A DNA stretch of 64,000 nt from Kribbella sandramycini (GTDB taxonomy: Bacteria > Actinomycetota > Actinomycetes > Propionibacteriales > Kribbellaceae): the NCBI RefSeq assembly GCF_013131805.1, contig NZ_JABJRC010000011.1, positions 62,001 through 126,000 on the forward strand. Direction: 5' to 3'. The notes beneath the pieces were generated by a model. The model was not told the origin of the DNA. It did not search any database and saw only the letters and a program-made list of their open reading frames with translations. A program made the position numbers and the translations under genes. Each line of letters starts with the position of its first letter. Position 1 is the stretch's first letter. This document shows positions 50,801 through 58,174 of this stretch, piece by piece.

Positions 50801-50981
50801 CCCGCCGAAGGCGCCCGAGATTCCGGATTTCCTGTGGGTGCAGTGCCCTTACTGCAATCCGGATGGGATCGGCCACAGCGAAGTGCGCGCGCGGTGGGAG
50901 CGCAAACGGCACGACCCGACGCTGGAGCGGCTGGTCCGGCTGATCGACCCTGCGGTGTACGAGGAGGCCGGCGATGAGTGA
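47898..50981 (+). CDS. AddB-like subunit of a recombination helicase-nuclease
   Basis: 1027 residues from GTG 47898. The N-terminal helicase-like region has lost its Walker A (LLLPNNLAGVVARRH), as in AddB, and shares LSASVGLAADIVYVVGLSEDLYPG, LRDRLDEKQRHL-like and related motifs of the helicase fold. The C-terminal RecB-type nuclease is intact: His757 in GNLIHD, Asp883 and Lys885 in VTDVKTG. An iron-sulfur staple is suggested by Cys723 (SCPHAYF), Cys983 and Cys986 (CPYC). The expected fourth Cys is missing, and His993 may replace it. The next gene overlaps by eight bases and encodes the active motor. The heterodimer would process DNA ends for recombination. Confidence 0.85.
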   Translation: MSSTRIESTAYGAAALDRLHAVVQRLKADDPMAPVTLLLPNNLAGVVARRHLAKTAIAGLFPATLERLAEQLAAGQLAPRRPATRPIVAATWRTALAKAPGVFHEVAEHPSTIQALASAHRELRDLSEPALDKVASASVLGPDLVRLHRQLTGDLAGDWYDETDLLRAAAARVEADPAIVRELGALVLYLPQELTQAEAAFVRALGAAAADLTVIVGLTDVRRADRAVRRSLERIGLDLPPSISRNYPVATEIRTASDADDEVRCVVREVVAALAQTPAHRIAVLYSSITPYARLLHEHLSAAGIAVNGPGTRPVHERAIARTLLEVLALVDQDLPRADVFRALSNAPTRDFTGERIPVPQWERMSRAAGVVRGDDWESRLARYAESERRAAQQEEAAEDPRPAATRRAQYNAEKAERLHAFASELRRRLKALAELESWSELAGAVLQLFQELLGDYSSLPIEEQYAAAAVEGSLRGLSTLDELGTPASLAVLRDVLELELQQSLPRVGTFGTGVLVAPLSASVGLAADIVYVVGLSEDLYPGRVHEDALLPHRVREAAAPELASFRDRLDEKQRHLLVAFSAGARKVVASFPRGDLRRSSRRLPTRWLLGSLRALSGDRTLAATAWEQGAFGDRLQASASYAGSLTTATMPASEQEWQVRSAAAGLWLSDRVLVRARELLRGRGSPAFTRFDGDLSGVSGLPEYAVEDRVASPTSLEAYASCPHAYFVERLLQVEPLEAPEDLLVISPIQVGNLIHDSLDAFVTRLAGALPSYGEAWSAEQRQVLLAIGAELADRFEAEGLTGHPRLWQRERLRILSDLMVLLADDDRWRFERDASVVASELRFGFDGEPPVEIPVPSGRVLLRGSADKVDLGRDGTIYVTDVKTGGFSRYEGIESDPVAGGTKLQLPVYAYAARARLGEAATPVEASYWFVRRGGKRIPVPLTAEVEARYVETLDVIVSSIAGGLFPPKAPEIPDFLWVQCPYCNPDGIGHSEVRARWERKRHDPTLERLVRLIDPAVYEEAGDE

Positions 50982-53900
50982 ACAGCTGCTCGACGGCCCG
51001 GCCCGGGAGCGGATCCGTTCGGACACGTCGACAACGCTTTTCGTCGAGGCCGGCGCCGGCTCGGGAAAGACGCATGCGCTGGTCGATCGGGTCCGCACGC
51101 TCGTGCTGCGCGACGGCGTGCCGTTGCGGACGATCGCGGCGGTGACGTTCACCGAGAAGGCCGGGGCCGAGCTGCGGGATCGGTTGCGGGTCGAGTTCGA
51201 GAAGGCGCGCAAGGGCCCGACCGGGCCGCTCGCCGACGAGGCTCTCGACGATCTGGATTCGGCGTCCATCGGGACGCTGCACGCGTTCGCGCAACAGTTG
51301 CTGCTCGCGCATCCGATCGAGGCCGGGCTGCCGCCGCTGATCGACGTGCTCGACGAGGTCGGCTCGTCTGTCGCGTTCGAGGAGCGCTGGGCCGAGCTGC
51401 AGCAACAGCTGCTGGACGACGACAAGATCGCGGAGCCGTTGCTGCTGGCGATGGCGGTCGGGGTCGAGCTGAAACATCTGCGGTCGCTGGCCCGCCTGTT
51501 CGGCAACGACTGGGACCTGATCGGCGAGCGCGTGCTGGTCGCACCGCCCGAGCTGGTCGCGATGCCGGATCTGACCGGCCTGGCCGCCGCGGCCGCGCAG
51601 CTCGGCGGCCTGGCCGACTCGTGCTCGGACGCCGAGGATCGGCTGCTGCCGAAGTTGCGCCAGATCCGCGAGCTCGGGCTGATGCTGGAGACGGCGACCG
51701 ATCAGGAGACCCAGCTCGCGGTGCTGCAGACGCTGCGCGGGCTGAAGGTCGGCCGGATCGGCCGCAAGGAGAACTGGCCGGATATCGCCAAGGTGCGCGC
51801 GGACTGCGCGGCCGTGGTCGACGTCGCCGGGTCGCTCGTCGAGCTGCTCCTCGATGCTTGCCTTCGGCATCTTTCGCGCTGGATCGCGGAGCGAGTGCTG
51901 GAGTCGGCCGAGGTCCGGCGTGCGGACGGGCGGCTGGAGTTCCACGACCTGCTGGTGCTGGCGCGCGATCTGTTGCGGCGCGAGCCGGCGGTCCGGTCGG
52001 CGCTGTCCGACCGGTTCGAACGGCTGCTGCTCGACGAGTTCCAGGACACCGATCCGATCCAGATCGAGCTCGCCGTCCGGATCGCCGCCGGCGCGGGCGG
52101 CGGCGCCGACGACTGGCACGATATCGACGTCCCCGACGGGCGGTTGTTCGTCGTCGGCGACCCCAAGCAGTCGATCTACCGGTTCCGGCGCGCCAACATC
52201 GCCACCTACCTGACCGCTCAGAGCCTGCTCGGCGAGACCGTCACCCTGACGACCAACTTCCGCACCGTTCCGCCCGTCCTGAGCTGGATCAACCACGTCT
52301 TCGGCACGCTCATCCAGCCCCAGGACGCCGCCCAGCCGACCTACCATCCGCTGACGCCGCACCGCGAAACGCCCACCAAAGCCCCCGAGCCCGAAGTTGT
52401 CCCGGCGGACGGCGAGGAGCTCACCCTCTTCGACTTCATCTCCGACGAGCCCGAGCCAGAGCCAGAACCCGCGCCCGACGACGGCCTCGGTCAGGTCCTG
52501 CAGTTCCGGCGCCCCGACGATCCGCCTCCGCCGCCCGAGCCCGCGCCGTACGACGACGAGATCTCCGGCCCGGCGGTCAGCATCCTCGGCGCGACCCCGC
52601 ATGACGATCTGCCGCGCGCCCAGGCTTCCGTCCTGCGCGAGCGAGAGGCGACCGATGTCGCGGCGGTCATCGATCAGGCGCTGCGCGACGGCTGGCTCGT
52701 CCACGACGAACAGCGGAAGACCTGGCGGCCGGCCGAGGCGGGTGACATCGCCGTCCTGGTTCCGGCGCGGACGTCGCTGCCGTTCCTCGAAGACGCGCTC
52801 GACCGCGCCGACATCCCGTACCGCGCCGAGGCCAGCTCGCTCGTCTACCAGACCGCCGAAGTCCGCGATCTGCTCGCCTGCGCCCGCGCCCTCGGCGATC
52901 CGAGCGACCAGCTCGCCCTCGTCACCACGCTGCGCTCGCCGCTGTTCGGCTGCGGTGACGACGACCTCTTCACCTGGAAGCGCTCCGGTGGCAGCTTCAC
53001 GCTGACCGCGCCGATCCCCGACGGCCTGTTGGCGCACCCGGTCGGCGAGGCGATGGAGTGGTTGCGGCGCGCGTACTACGCGGCGCGCTGGCAGACGCCG
53101 AGCGAGGTCCTCGCCACGATCGTCGCCGACCGCCGGATGCTCGAGGTCGCCGCGATCGGCCCACGCGCCCGGGACGCCTGGCGCCGCGTCCGGTTCGTCG
53201 TCGATCAGGCGCGCGCGTGGTCCGAGGTCGAGCACGGCGGCCTCCGCGCGTACCTCGCCTGGGCGGCCCACCAAGGTGAGGAGGCCTCGCGCGTCGCCGA
53301 GGCGGTCCTCCCCGAGACCGACGCCGACGCCGTCCGCGTGATGACGATCCACGCCGCGAAGGGCCTGGAGTTCCCGATCGTGATCCTCTCCGGGATGACC
53401 GCGGCCCCGAACCGCCAGCGCGGCGTCCAGGTGCTCTGGCCGCCGGACGGCGGGTACGCGGTGAAGCTCAAGTCCTCCGTGCAGACCGAGGACTTCGACC
53501 TCGTTCAGCCCGTCGACGAGCAGATGGACGATTTCGAGCGTCGCCGTCTGTTGTACGTCGCCGCGACTCGCGCCCGCGACCACCTCGTGGTCTCCCTGCA
53601 CCGCTCCGGAACCCGTCGGCACTCCAGCAACGCCGAGCTGCTCGCCTCGGCCGACGCCGCGGAGGCGCCGACCGCGACGCTGTTCGACGGGCCGCCGCCG
53701 CCCGATCGCGACCCGCGCGCGACGTCCGACGTCAGCCCGCCGATGAGCCGCAAACAGTGGGACGAGCAGATCGAGGCCGCGCGCAAAGCCAGTCGCCGTC
53801 CGTCCGCCCAGAGCGCCTCCGGTCTGGAGGGCACGGCGCCGCCGCTCGCTCTCGGCGCGGAGACCGAGCCCGGTACGGCGAAGGCCGCTCGCGACCTCGA

Positions 53901-54381
53901 GCTGCCGCCATGGTCGAAGGGCCGGTACGGGACGGCGATCGGCCGCGCGGTCCACGGCGTCCTCCAAGTCGTCGATCTGACGACGGGTGCTGGTCTGGAG
54001 GCGGCCGTCGCGACGCAGTGCCTGGCCGAAGGCGTCCTCGAGTATGCCGGCGTCGTCACAGCCCTGGTCCGGTCAGCGCTCGGCTCCGAGGTCGTGCAGC
54101 GAGCGGCTGCTCGCGAGCACTGGCGGGAGTCGTACGTCGGCGCCGTCCAGCCCGACGGAACCGTTCTCGAAGGGTTCGTCGATCTCATCTACCGCGAGGA
54201 CGACGGCCGCCTGACCGTCGTCGACTACAAGACCGACGCCGTCCCCGAGGCGGCGCTGGACAGTCGCGTCGCCTACTACGCCCCGCAACTGCGGACGTAT
54301 GCCGAGGTCCTGCCCAACACCGCCCCACCCGTGCTGCTCTTCCTCAACCCGGCCGGCGCCGTCGCCCGGCAATTGCCCTAA
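50974..54381 (+). CDS. AddA-like UvrD-family helicase with RecB-type nuclease domain
   Basis: 1135 residues. Superfamily 1 motifs: Walker A EAGAGSGKTH (25-34), AVTFTEKAGAELRDRL (Ia), LLLDEFQDTD (II), GDPKQSIYRFR (III), TLTTNFRT (IV), VMTIHAAKGLEFPIVIL (V) and LLYVAATRARDHLVV (VI). The nuclease at the C-terminus has GRAVHG, LEGFVDLIYRE and VDYKTD (about 1085-1090). Between motifs IV and V is a 50-residue acidic and Pro-rich insert (about 470-525; EPEPEPEP, then PPPPPEP), probably a flexible loop. With the overlapping AddB-like protein it forms an end-resection complex that differs from the AdnAB of mycobacteria. Confidence 0.92.
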   Translation: MSEQLLDGPARERIRSDTSTTLFVEAGAGSGKTHALVDRVRTLVLRDGVPLRTIAAVTFTEKAGAELRDRLRVEFEKARKGPTGPLADEALDDLDSASIGTLHAFAQQLLLAHPIEAGLPPLIDVLDEVGSSVAFEERWAELQQQLLDDDKIAEPLLLAMAVGVELKHLRSLARLFGNDWDLIGERVLVAPPELVAMPDLTGLAAAAAQLGGLADSCSDAEDRLLPKLRQIRELGLMLETATDQETQLAVLQTLRGLKVGRIGRKENWPDIAKVRADCAAVVDVAGSLVELLLDACLRHLSRWIAERVLESAEVRRADGRLEFHDLLVLARDLLRREPAVRSALSDRFERLLLDEFQDTDPIQIELAVRIAAGAGGGADDWHDIDVPDGRLFVVGDPKQSIYRFRRANIATYLTAQSLLGETVTLTTNFRTVPPVLSWINHVFGTLIQPQDAAQPTYHPLTPHRETPTKAPEPEVVPADGEELTLFDFISDEPEPEPEPAPDDGLGQVLQFRRPDDPPPPPEPAPYDDEISGPAVSILGATPHDDLPRAQASVLREREATDVAAVIDQALRDGWLVHDEQRKTWRPAEAGDIAVLVPARTSLPFLEDALDRADIPYRAEASSLVYQTAEVRDLLACARALGDPSDQLALVTTLRSPLFGCGDDDLFTWKRSGGSFTLTAPIPDGLLAHPVGEAMEWLRRAYYAARWQTPSEVLATIVADRRMLEVAAIGPRARDAWRRVRFVVDQARAWSEVEHGGLRAYLAWAAHQGEEASRVAEAVLPETDADAVRVMTIHAAKGLEFPIVILSGMTAAPNRQRGVQVLWPPDGGYAVKLKSSVQTEDFDLVQPVDEQMDDFERRRLLYVAATRARDHLVVSLHRSGTRRHSSNAELLASADAAEAPTATLFDGPPPPDRDPRATSDVSPPMSRKQWDEQIEAARKASRRPSAQSASGLEGTAPPLALGAETEPGTAKAARDLELPPWSKGRYGTAIGRAVHGVLQVVDLTTGAGLEAAVATQCLAEGVLEYAGVVTALVRSALGSEVVQRAAAREHWRESYVGAVQPDGTVLEGFVDLIYREDDGRLTVVDYKTDAVPEAALDSRVAYYAPQLRTYAEVLPNTAPPVLLFLNPAGAVARQLP

Positions 54382-54998
54382 GCAACCATTCGCACCGCGA
54401 GGACCACGATGACCACACTGGAGGCCAACACGGTCACCAGTCGGCCGACCTGCCCGGTGAGCAGCCGGCCGAGCAGAACTCCCCCACCAGCCAGCAGCAG
54501 TTGCCAACTCGCCGAGGCCAGGAAGGCGGCCGTCACGAAGACGATTCGTTCGACAACCCCAGGGTCGTCGCCGGTCCCGCCGAGCACCAGTGCGGCGAAG
54601 TAGATCACCGTCATCGGGTTGAGCAGCGTCATACCGAGCATGCCGGCGTACGCCGTCCGCGCGCGCATCGGCGCCTCCTGCTGGAGCCCGGTCAACCGGC
54701 CGGCCCGATACCGCCGTACGCCGCTGACAGCCGCGACCGCGGCGAGGCCTATCAAGACCGCCACGGAGACCCAGCGCAACGGCTCCACGATCGGGGCCAG
54801 CACTGGCGCCAAGGCCGAGCCGGCCACGACTGCGACGAGCGCATAGGCGCCGTCGGCCGATGCGACTCCGAGCGCCGCGGCAGCCGCGACCCGCAACGAA
54901 CTCCGCGCGCTCAGCCCGACCAGGTAGGTCCCGACTGCCCCGACCGGTACGGCGATCCCGTACCCGGCAAGCATGCCGGCGACCACCACCTCGATCAC
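54378..54998 (-). CDS. LysE-family amino-acid exporter
   Basis: 206 residues from GTG 54998, which overlaps the stop of an upstream micro-ORF by four bases (GTGA). GTG 55022 would give 214. Six hydrophobic helices; the LysE signature AGMLAGYGIAVPVGAVGTYL at the N-terminus and MLGMTLLNPMTVIYFAALV in the middle are diagnostic. Such proteins export amino acids or related compounds. The substrate is unknown. It converges on the AddA-like gene with a four-base overlap. Confidence 0.88.
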   Translation of the reverse strand: MIEVVVAGMLAGYGIAVPVGAVGTYLVGLSARSSLRVAAAAALGVASADGAYALVAVVAGSALAPVLAPIVEPLRWVSVAVLIGLAAVAAVSGVRRYRAGRLTGLQQEAPMRARTAYAGMLGMTLLNPMTVIYFAALVLGGTGDDPGVVERIVFVTAAFLASASWQLLLAGGGVLLGRLLTGQVGRLVTVLASSVVIVVLAVRMVA

Positions 54999-55102
54999 GA
55001 GCGGAAGCGGCTCGACCCCCACCGACGGCCGGTCTGCTGCTGGAACCGAGCCGCCACGTCGGCAACCGGTTTCGTCAGCAACACCTCGATCGTCGTAGTC
55101 AT
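54995..55102 (-). CDS. 35-residue micro-ORF coupled to the LysE gene
   Basis: ATG 55102, preceded by CATGGAGAC (GGAG at good spacing), to TGA 54995. The product MTTTIEVLLTKPVADVAARF, then QQQTGRRWGSSRFRS, has a beta-like start and a basic end. It could be a leader, a true small protein, or the remnant of a longer gene cut short. The GTGA overlap with LysE supports translation. Confidence 0.4.
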   Translation of the reverse strand: MTTTIEVLLTKPVADVAARFQQQTGRRWGSSRFRS

Positions 55103-55132
55103 GTCTCCATGATCAGCAACACCGCAAGCCAA

Positions 55133-55339
55133 TTAGTCCGGCTCGAACCGCAGCAGGTCGCCGGGTTGGCATTCGAGCACTTCGCACAGGGCCGCCAGCG
55201 TGCTGAACCGGACGGCTTTCGCGCGCCCGTTCTTGAGCACCGCGAGGTTCGCCGGGGTGATGCCGACGCGCTCCGCGAGCGTGCCGACCGGCATCTTCCG
55301 CTTCGCCAGCATCACGTCGACGTCGACCACGATCGGCAT
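55133..55339 (-). CDS. Small XRE (Cro/C1) regulator, YozG-like
   Basis: 68 residues. Nearly the whole protein is a helix-turn-helix: MLAKRKMPVGTLAERVGITPANLAVLKNGRAKAVRFSTLAALCEVL, shown by the pieces TLAERVGITPANLAVLKNG and LAALCEVLECQPGDLL. The YozG-type XRE proteins are typically paired with DUF2975 membrane proteins, as here: its start overlaps the DUF2975 stop by one base. Confidence 0.9.
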   Translation of the reverse strand: MPIVVDVDVMLAKRKMPVGTLAERVGITPANLAVLKNGRAKAVRFSTLAALCEVLECQPGDLLRFEPD

Positions 55340-55827
55340 CAGATCACCTCGTCGAGCTCAGCCTGCAGCTCCTGCGCCTCGACATCGCGCGCCACGGCTT
55401 GCACCAGCAGCAGCCGCATCACGAACACCACCAGCGCGACGCCGCCTGTGACGAGCGACAGCCCGCAGATCAACCCGACCAGCCCGGGCGCGACGGCCTC
55501 GCCCGGCGCGAGGACGACGGCCAGCGCGAAGACGAGCACCGCCCCGGCCCCGATCGCGCCGATCACGATGTCGACGTACCGGAACGCGCCGTTCGAGAAG
55601 ACCGTCCCGCGCCGGACCATCGTCAGCAGCCGCCAGATGCAGACCGCTGTCACCTGCAGCGTCACGATGCCCAGGACGACGATCACGACGAGCGGAACCC
55701 GCACACTCGCGGGCGCTTCGTCGAGGTCGGCCCAGATCAACGGCACCAGCACGGTCTGCACCAGCAGCGAGCCGGCCAGCGCGATCACCAACACCACCCG
55801 CAACGCGAGCACAGCAAATTTCCCCAT
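55339..55827 (-). CDS. DUF2975 membrane protein
   Basis: 162 residues from ATG 55827, with GGAGGGG directly upstream. Four transmembrane helices at about 5-30, 47-70, 92-115 and 120-145. The segment RLLTMVRRGTVFSNGAFRYVDIVIGA is characteristic of DUF2975. The pair with a small XRE repressor forms a self-regulating unit in many Gram-positive bacteria. Its role is unknown, though a membrane sensor that sequesters or modulates the regulator is a reasonable guess. Confidence 0.87.
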   Translation of the reverse strand: MGKFAVLALRVVLVIALAGSLLVQTVLVPLIWADLDEAPASVRVPLVVIVVLGIVTLQVTAVCIWRLLTMVRRGTVFSNGAFRYVDIVIGAIGAGAVLVFALAVVLAPGEAVAPGLVGLICGLSLVTGGVALVVFVMRLLLVQAVARDVEAQELQAELDEVI

Positions 55828-55890
55828 CACCCCTCCTAACGAGCAACGATGCAAATCTATCGAAATTCGACAGATACGACAACCTCGTCG

Positions 55891-56556
55891 TCAGTGCCCG
55901 AGCCGCCGCGCGCTCTCTTCGGCCCGCTGCAACGCGGTCAGCAGCGCCGCCCGGCCGCCCTGGTCGATATCGGCCGTGAGTGCAGCCACCGCCGCATCGC
56001 CACCCTGTTGCAGCCGCTCGACCAGCTCGCGATGCGCAACCGCGAGCCGGGCCGCGTCGAAATCCGGCCGAACGAACGTGAGCAGCAGCCGGACTTCGTC
56101 CTCGCAGTACCGATAACTCTCCAGCAGCCGCCGATTGCCGGCCGCGGCGACGATCGCGCGATGGATCGCGCTGTGCACACCGGTCAGCTCCCGCCACGAC
56201 GGCCGGGGCTGCCGGCCAGCCAGGGCCTCGAGCCGCTCGACCTCGGCGAGCACCGGGCGCAGATCCGCGCCCGCGGCCAGCGCCATCCGCAGCGCACCGA
56301 GCTCCAGCACTTTCCGATAGTCGAAGATCTCGTCGATCCGCTGCCGGCTCAGCGCCGCAACGACGGCGCCCCGATGCCGTTCGTGGACGACGAGACCGCG
56401 CTCGACGAGCAGCCGCAGCCCGGCCCGGATCGTGTGCCGCCCGACGTCGAACCGCTCGGCCAGCTCCTCCTCGCGAAACCGCGTCCCGACCGGATGGGCG
56501 CCGTCCAGCAGCTCACCCCGCAACGCCGCCGCGATCCGCTCCGGCATCCCCGCCAC
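55891..56556 (-). CDS. GntR-family regulator with FCD (FadR-like) domain
   Basis: 221 residues from GTG 56556; ATG 56547 is nearly as good. The winged helix reads RIAAALRGELLDGAHPVGTRFREEELAERFDVGRHTIRAGL, shown by GTRFREEELAERFDVGRHTI (about 24-43), with RHRGAVVAAL as wing. The FCD domain (about 95-215) holds the metal-type residues in YRKVLELGALRMA, HSAIHRAIV and AHRELVERL. Two 11-base sites matching the GntR consensus lie in the upstream region shared with a divergent hydrolase gene, so autoregulation and control of that gene are likely. Confidence 0.88.
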   Translation of the reverse strand: MAGMPERIAAALRGELLDGAHPVGTRFREEELAERFDVGRHTIRAGLRLLVERGLVVHERHRGAVVAALSRQRIDEIFDYRKVLELGALRMALAAGADLRPVLAEVERLEALAGRQPRPSWRELTGVHSAIHRAIVAAAGNRRLLESYRYCEDEVRLLLTFVRPDFDAARLAVAHRELVERLQQGGDAAVAALTADIDQGGRAALLTALQRAEESARRLGH

Positions 56557-56576
56557 GACCCCACCCCTCTCGTCGA

Positions 56577-56609
56577 TTGTGCAACAATATTGAGATTCTT
56601 GTAGCACAA
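56577..56609. promoter_or_regulatory. Twin GntR/FadR-type operator sites
   Basis: TTGTGCAACAA (56577-56587) and TTGTAGCACAA (56599-56609) both fit T-N-G-T-N3-A-C-N-A and lie 22 bases apart, two helical turns. Flanking bases extend this into a near-perfect inverted repeat of 12-base arms (56576-56610). Confidence 0.7.
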
Positions 56610-56629
56610 TACTGCCGGTAGGAGCGCCG

Positions 56630-57409
56630 ATCCCGATCGACAATCTCGAGGTCCACGGCACGTCGGGCCCGCCGGTGCTGCTCCTGCCCGGCGGCGCCGA
56701 GGCCACGCTCGGCTTCTTCCCCGGCCTGATCGAGGGCCTGGTCGCCGATCCCGGCTGTCACGTCATCGTTCACGACCGCCCGGGAACGGGCACGTCCACA
56801 CTCCCCGGCGCACTCGCCGACGCACCCGCGCACCTCAACGAGCTGATCACCGAAGTCGGTCTCGGCCCCGCGGTCGTCGTCGGCCAGAGTCTCGGCGGCG
56901 CGGTCGCGGTCCTGCTGGCCCAGGCGCACCCGGAGAACGTCGCTGGTCTGGTTCTGCTCGATCCGACGCCGATCAACGACCCCACGCTCTGCAGCCGGAT
57001 CGAACGGATGACCCGCACCCTGGCCGCGCTGGACCGGGTCCCGGTCGTGCGCGGTCTGATCGCCGCCGGTCTGCGCGCGAGCGTCGCCCGCAGTACGCGC
57101 AACCTCGATCTCCGCCCCGAGTGCCGAGCAGTCTTCGACCGGACCGCCAATCTCGACATCCCGCAACTGGATCGCACCGTCCACGGTCTCGCTGAGCTAT
57201 CAGCGACCCTCGCCCCGAAACCGCTGCCCAGCGTCCTCATCACGGCCGACCGCAAACCCGGCGCGGCCATCACCCAGGCCCACACCCGCCTTGCCGACGC
57301 GCTCGGCGCGACGCTGCGCAGCTTCCCCGGCGCGGACCACAACGTGCAACTGACGCACCCCGACGAAACGCTCGCCGCCACCCGCGCGCTGATCAGCGAG
57401 CTCCGCTGA
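56630..57409 (+). CDS. Alpha/beta-hydrolase with unclear start codon
   Basis: About 259 residues if translation begins at the ATC at 56630, which lies five bases after a good AGGAG. The first standard start codon in frame is GTG 56675, which would cut into the first strand (VHGTSGPPVLLLPGGAE) and lack a ribosome site. The fold is a classical alpha/beta-hydrolase: oxyanion HG-like PGG, VIVHDRPGTGTS, nucleophile elbow VVGQSLGGA, late acid in VLITADRKPG and His in GADHNVQL. An in-frame stop is at 56591, so no longer form exists. Divergent from the GntR regulator, whose operator sites it shares. Confidence 0.75.
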   Translation: MPIDNLEVHGTSGPPVLLLPGGAEATLGFFPGLIEGLVADPGCHVIVHDRPGTGTSTLPGALADAPAHLNELITEVGLGPAVVVGQSLGGAVAVLLAQAHPENVAGLVLLDPTPINDPTLCSRIERMTRTLAALDRVPVVRGLIAAGLRASVARSTRNLDLRPECRAVFDRTANLDIPQLDRTVHGLAELSATLAPKPLPSVLITADRKPGAAITQAHTRLADALGATLRSFPGADHNVQLTHPDETLAATRALISELR

Positions 57410-57544
57410 GGCAATCGACGGTTACCGAAGGCGGACAACGGGAAGTGACCCTGGGGTGTGGGTGAGCGTCCGGTCGCCTACCATCTGCGGGAACACTGTG
57501 AGGAATGCTGGCGGGTCTGCCACCAAGAGTGTGAGGGTGTGGCC

Positions 57545-58171
57545 ATGAACATCGGTACTCGGAAGATCGTCGTCGACGAGGCGATCGCGCAGTTGCGGCT
57601 GTATGCCGAGACCAACGGCGCCGTACTGCGGTACTACGACGGGCTGCCCGGGCAGACCCTGATCGGCGGCTCGGACCCGAACCAGGTGACGCTGGAGGAT
57701 CTGGCGCGCACGATGGTGATCGGCTCCGACCTGCGCGCACTGGACATCCCGTGGCTGCTCGAGGTCGACGCGGAGAAGGAGTTCGCCGCCGTCCCGGTCG
57801 ACGCCAAACTGGAGGACGCCGCGCCGGGCAGCGAGCTGTTCGAAGCGGCGATGGCCCTGGACGAGAAGTTCTCCGGGCACCGCGGCTTCGGGCAGGCGAA
57901 GAAGTCGAAGCTGCTGCACCTGAAGCGGCCGTTCCTCTACCCGGTCAGCGACAGCTTCATCCGGATGACCTACACGAACGCGGCCGCCGGCGCGGAGTTC
58001 CTGTCGGCCGTGCACCGCGATCTGGTCAACCCGGCGAACGTCCGCGACTTCAAGCTGCTGCAGGTGCGGCTGATGCAGGAGCCGCCGACCTCGTCCGCGC
58101 GGGTCCTCAGCGAAGCCCCGACGCTGCGTCTGCTCGACATCCTCGCCTCGCTGCTCGGTGAGGCGAAGTAG
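57545..58171 (+). CDS. Conserved actinobacterial DUF6308-like protein
   Basis: 208 residues from ATG 57545. Segments such as QLRLYAETNGAVLRYYDGLPG, TLEDLARTMVIGSDLR and KSKLLHLKRPFLYPVSDSFIRMTY recall the actinobacterial family annotated DUF6308, whose function is unknown. The YPVSD segment and Lys-rich region hint at a nucleotide- or nucleic-acid-related fold, but that is only a guess. It converges with the luciferase-like gene, three bases apart. Confidence 0.65.
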   Translation: MNIGTRKIVVDEAIAQLRLYAETNGAVLRYYDGLPGQTLIGGSDPNQVTLEDLARTMVIGSDLRALDIPWLLEVDAEKEFAAVPVDAKLEDAAPGSELFEAAMALDEKFSGHRGFGQAKKSKLLHLKRPFLYPVSDSFIRMTYTNAAAGAEFLSAVHRDLVNPANVRDFKLLQVRLMQEPPTSSARVLSEAPTLRLLDILASLLGEAK

Positions 58172-58174
58172 CCG

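Noticed and set aside
50539..53967. A 1142-residue open frame on the minus strand opposite the AddA-like gene
   Set aside because: The product is Arg/Gln/Asp-rich without any fold signature, while the plus strand has all helicase and nuclease motifs. It is a shadow.
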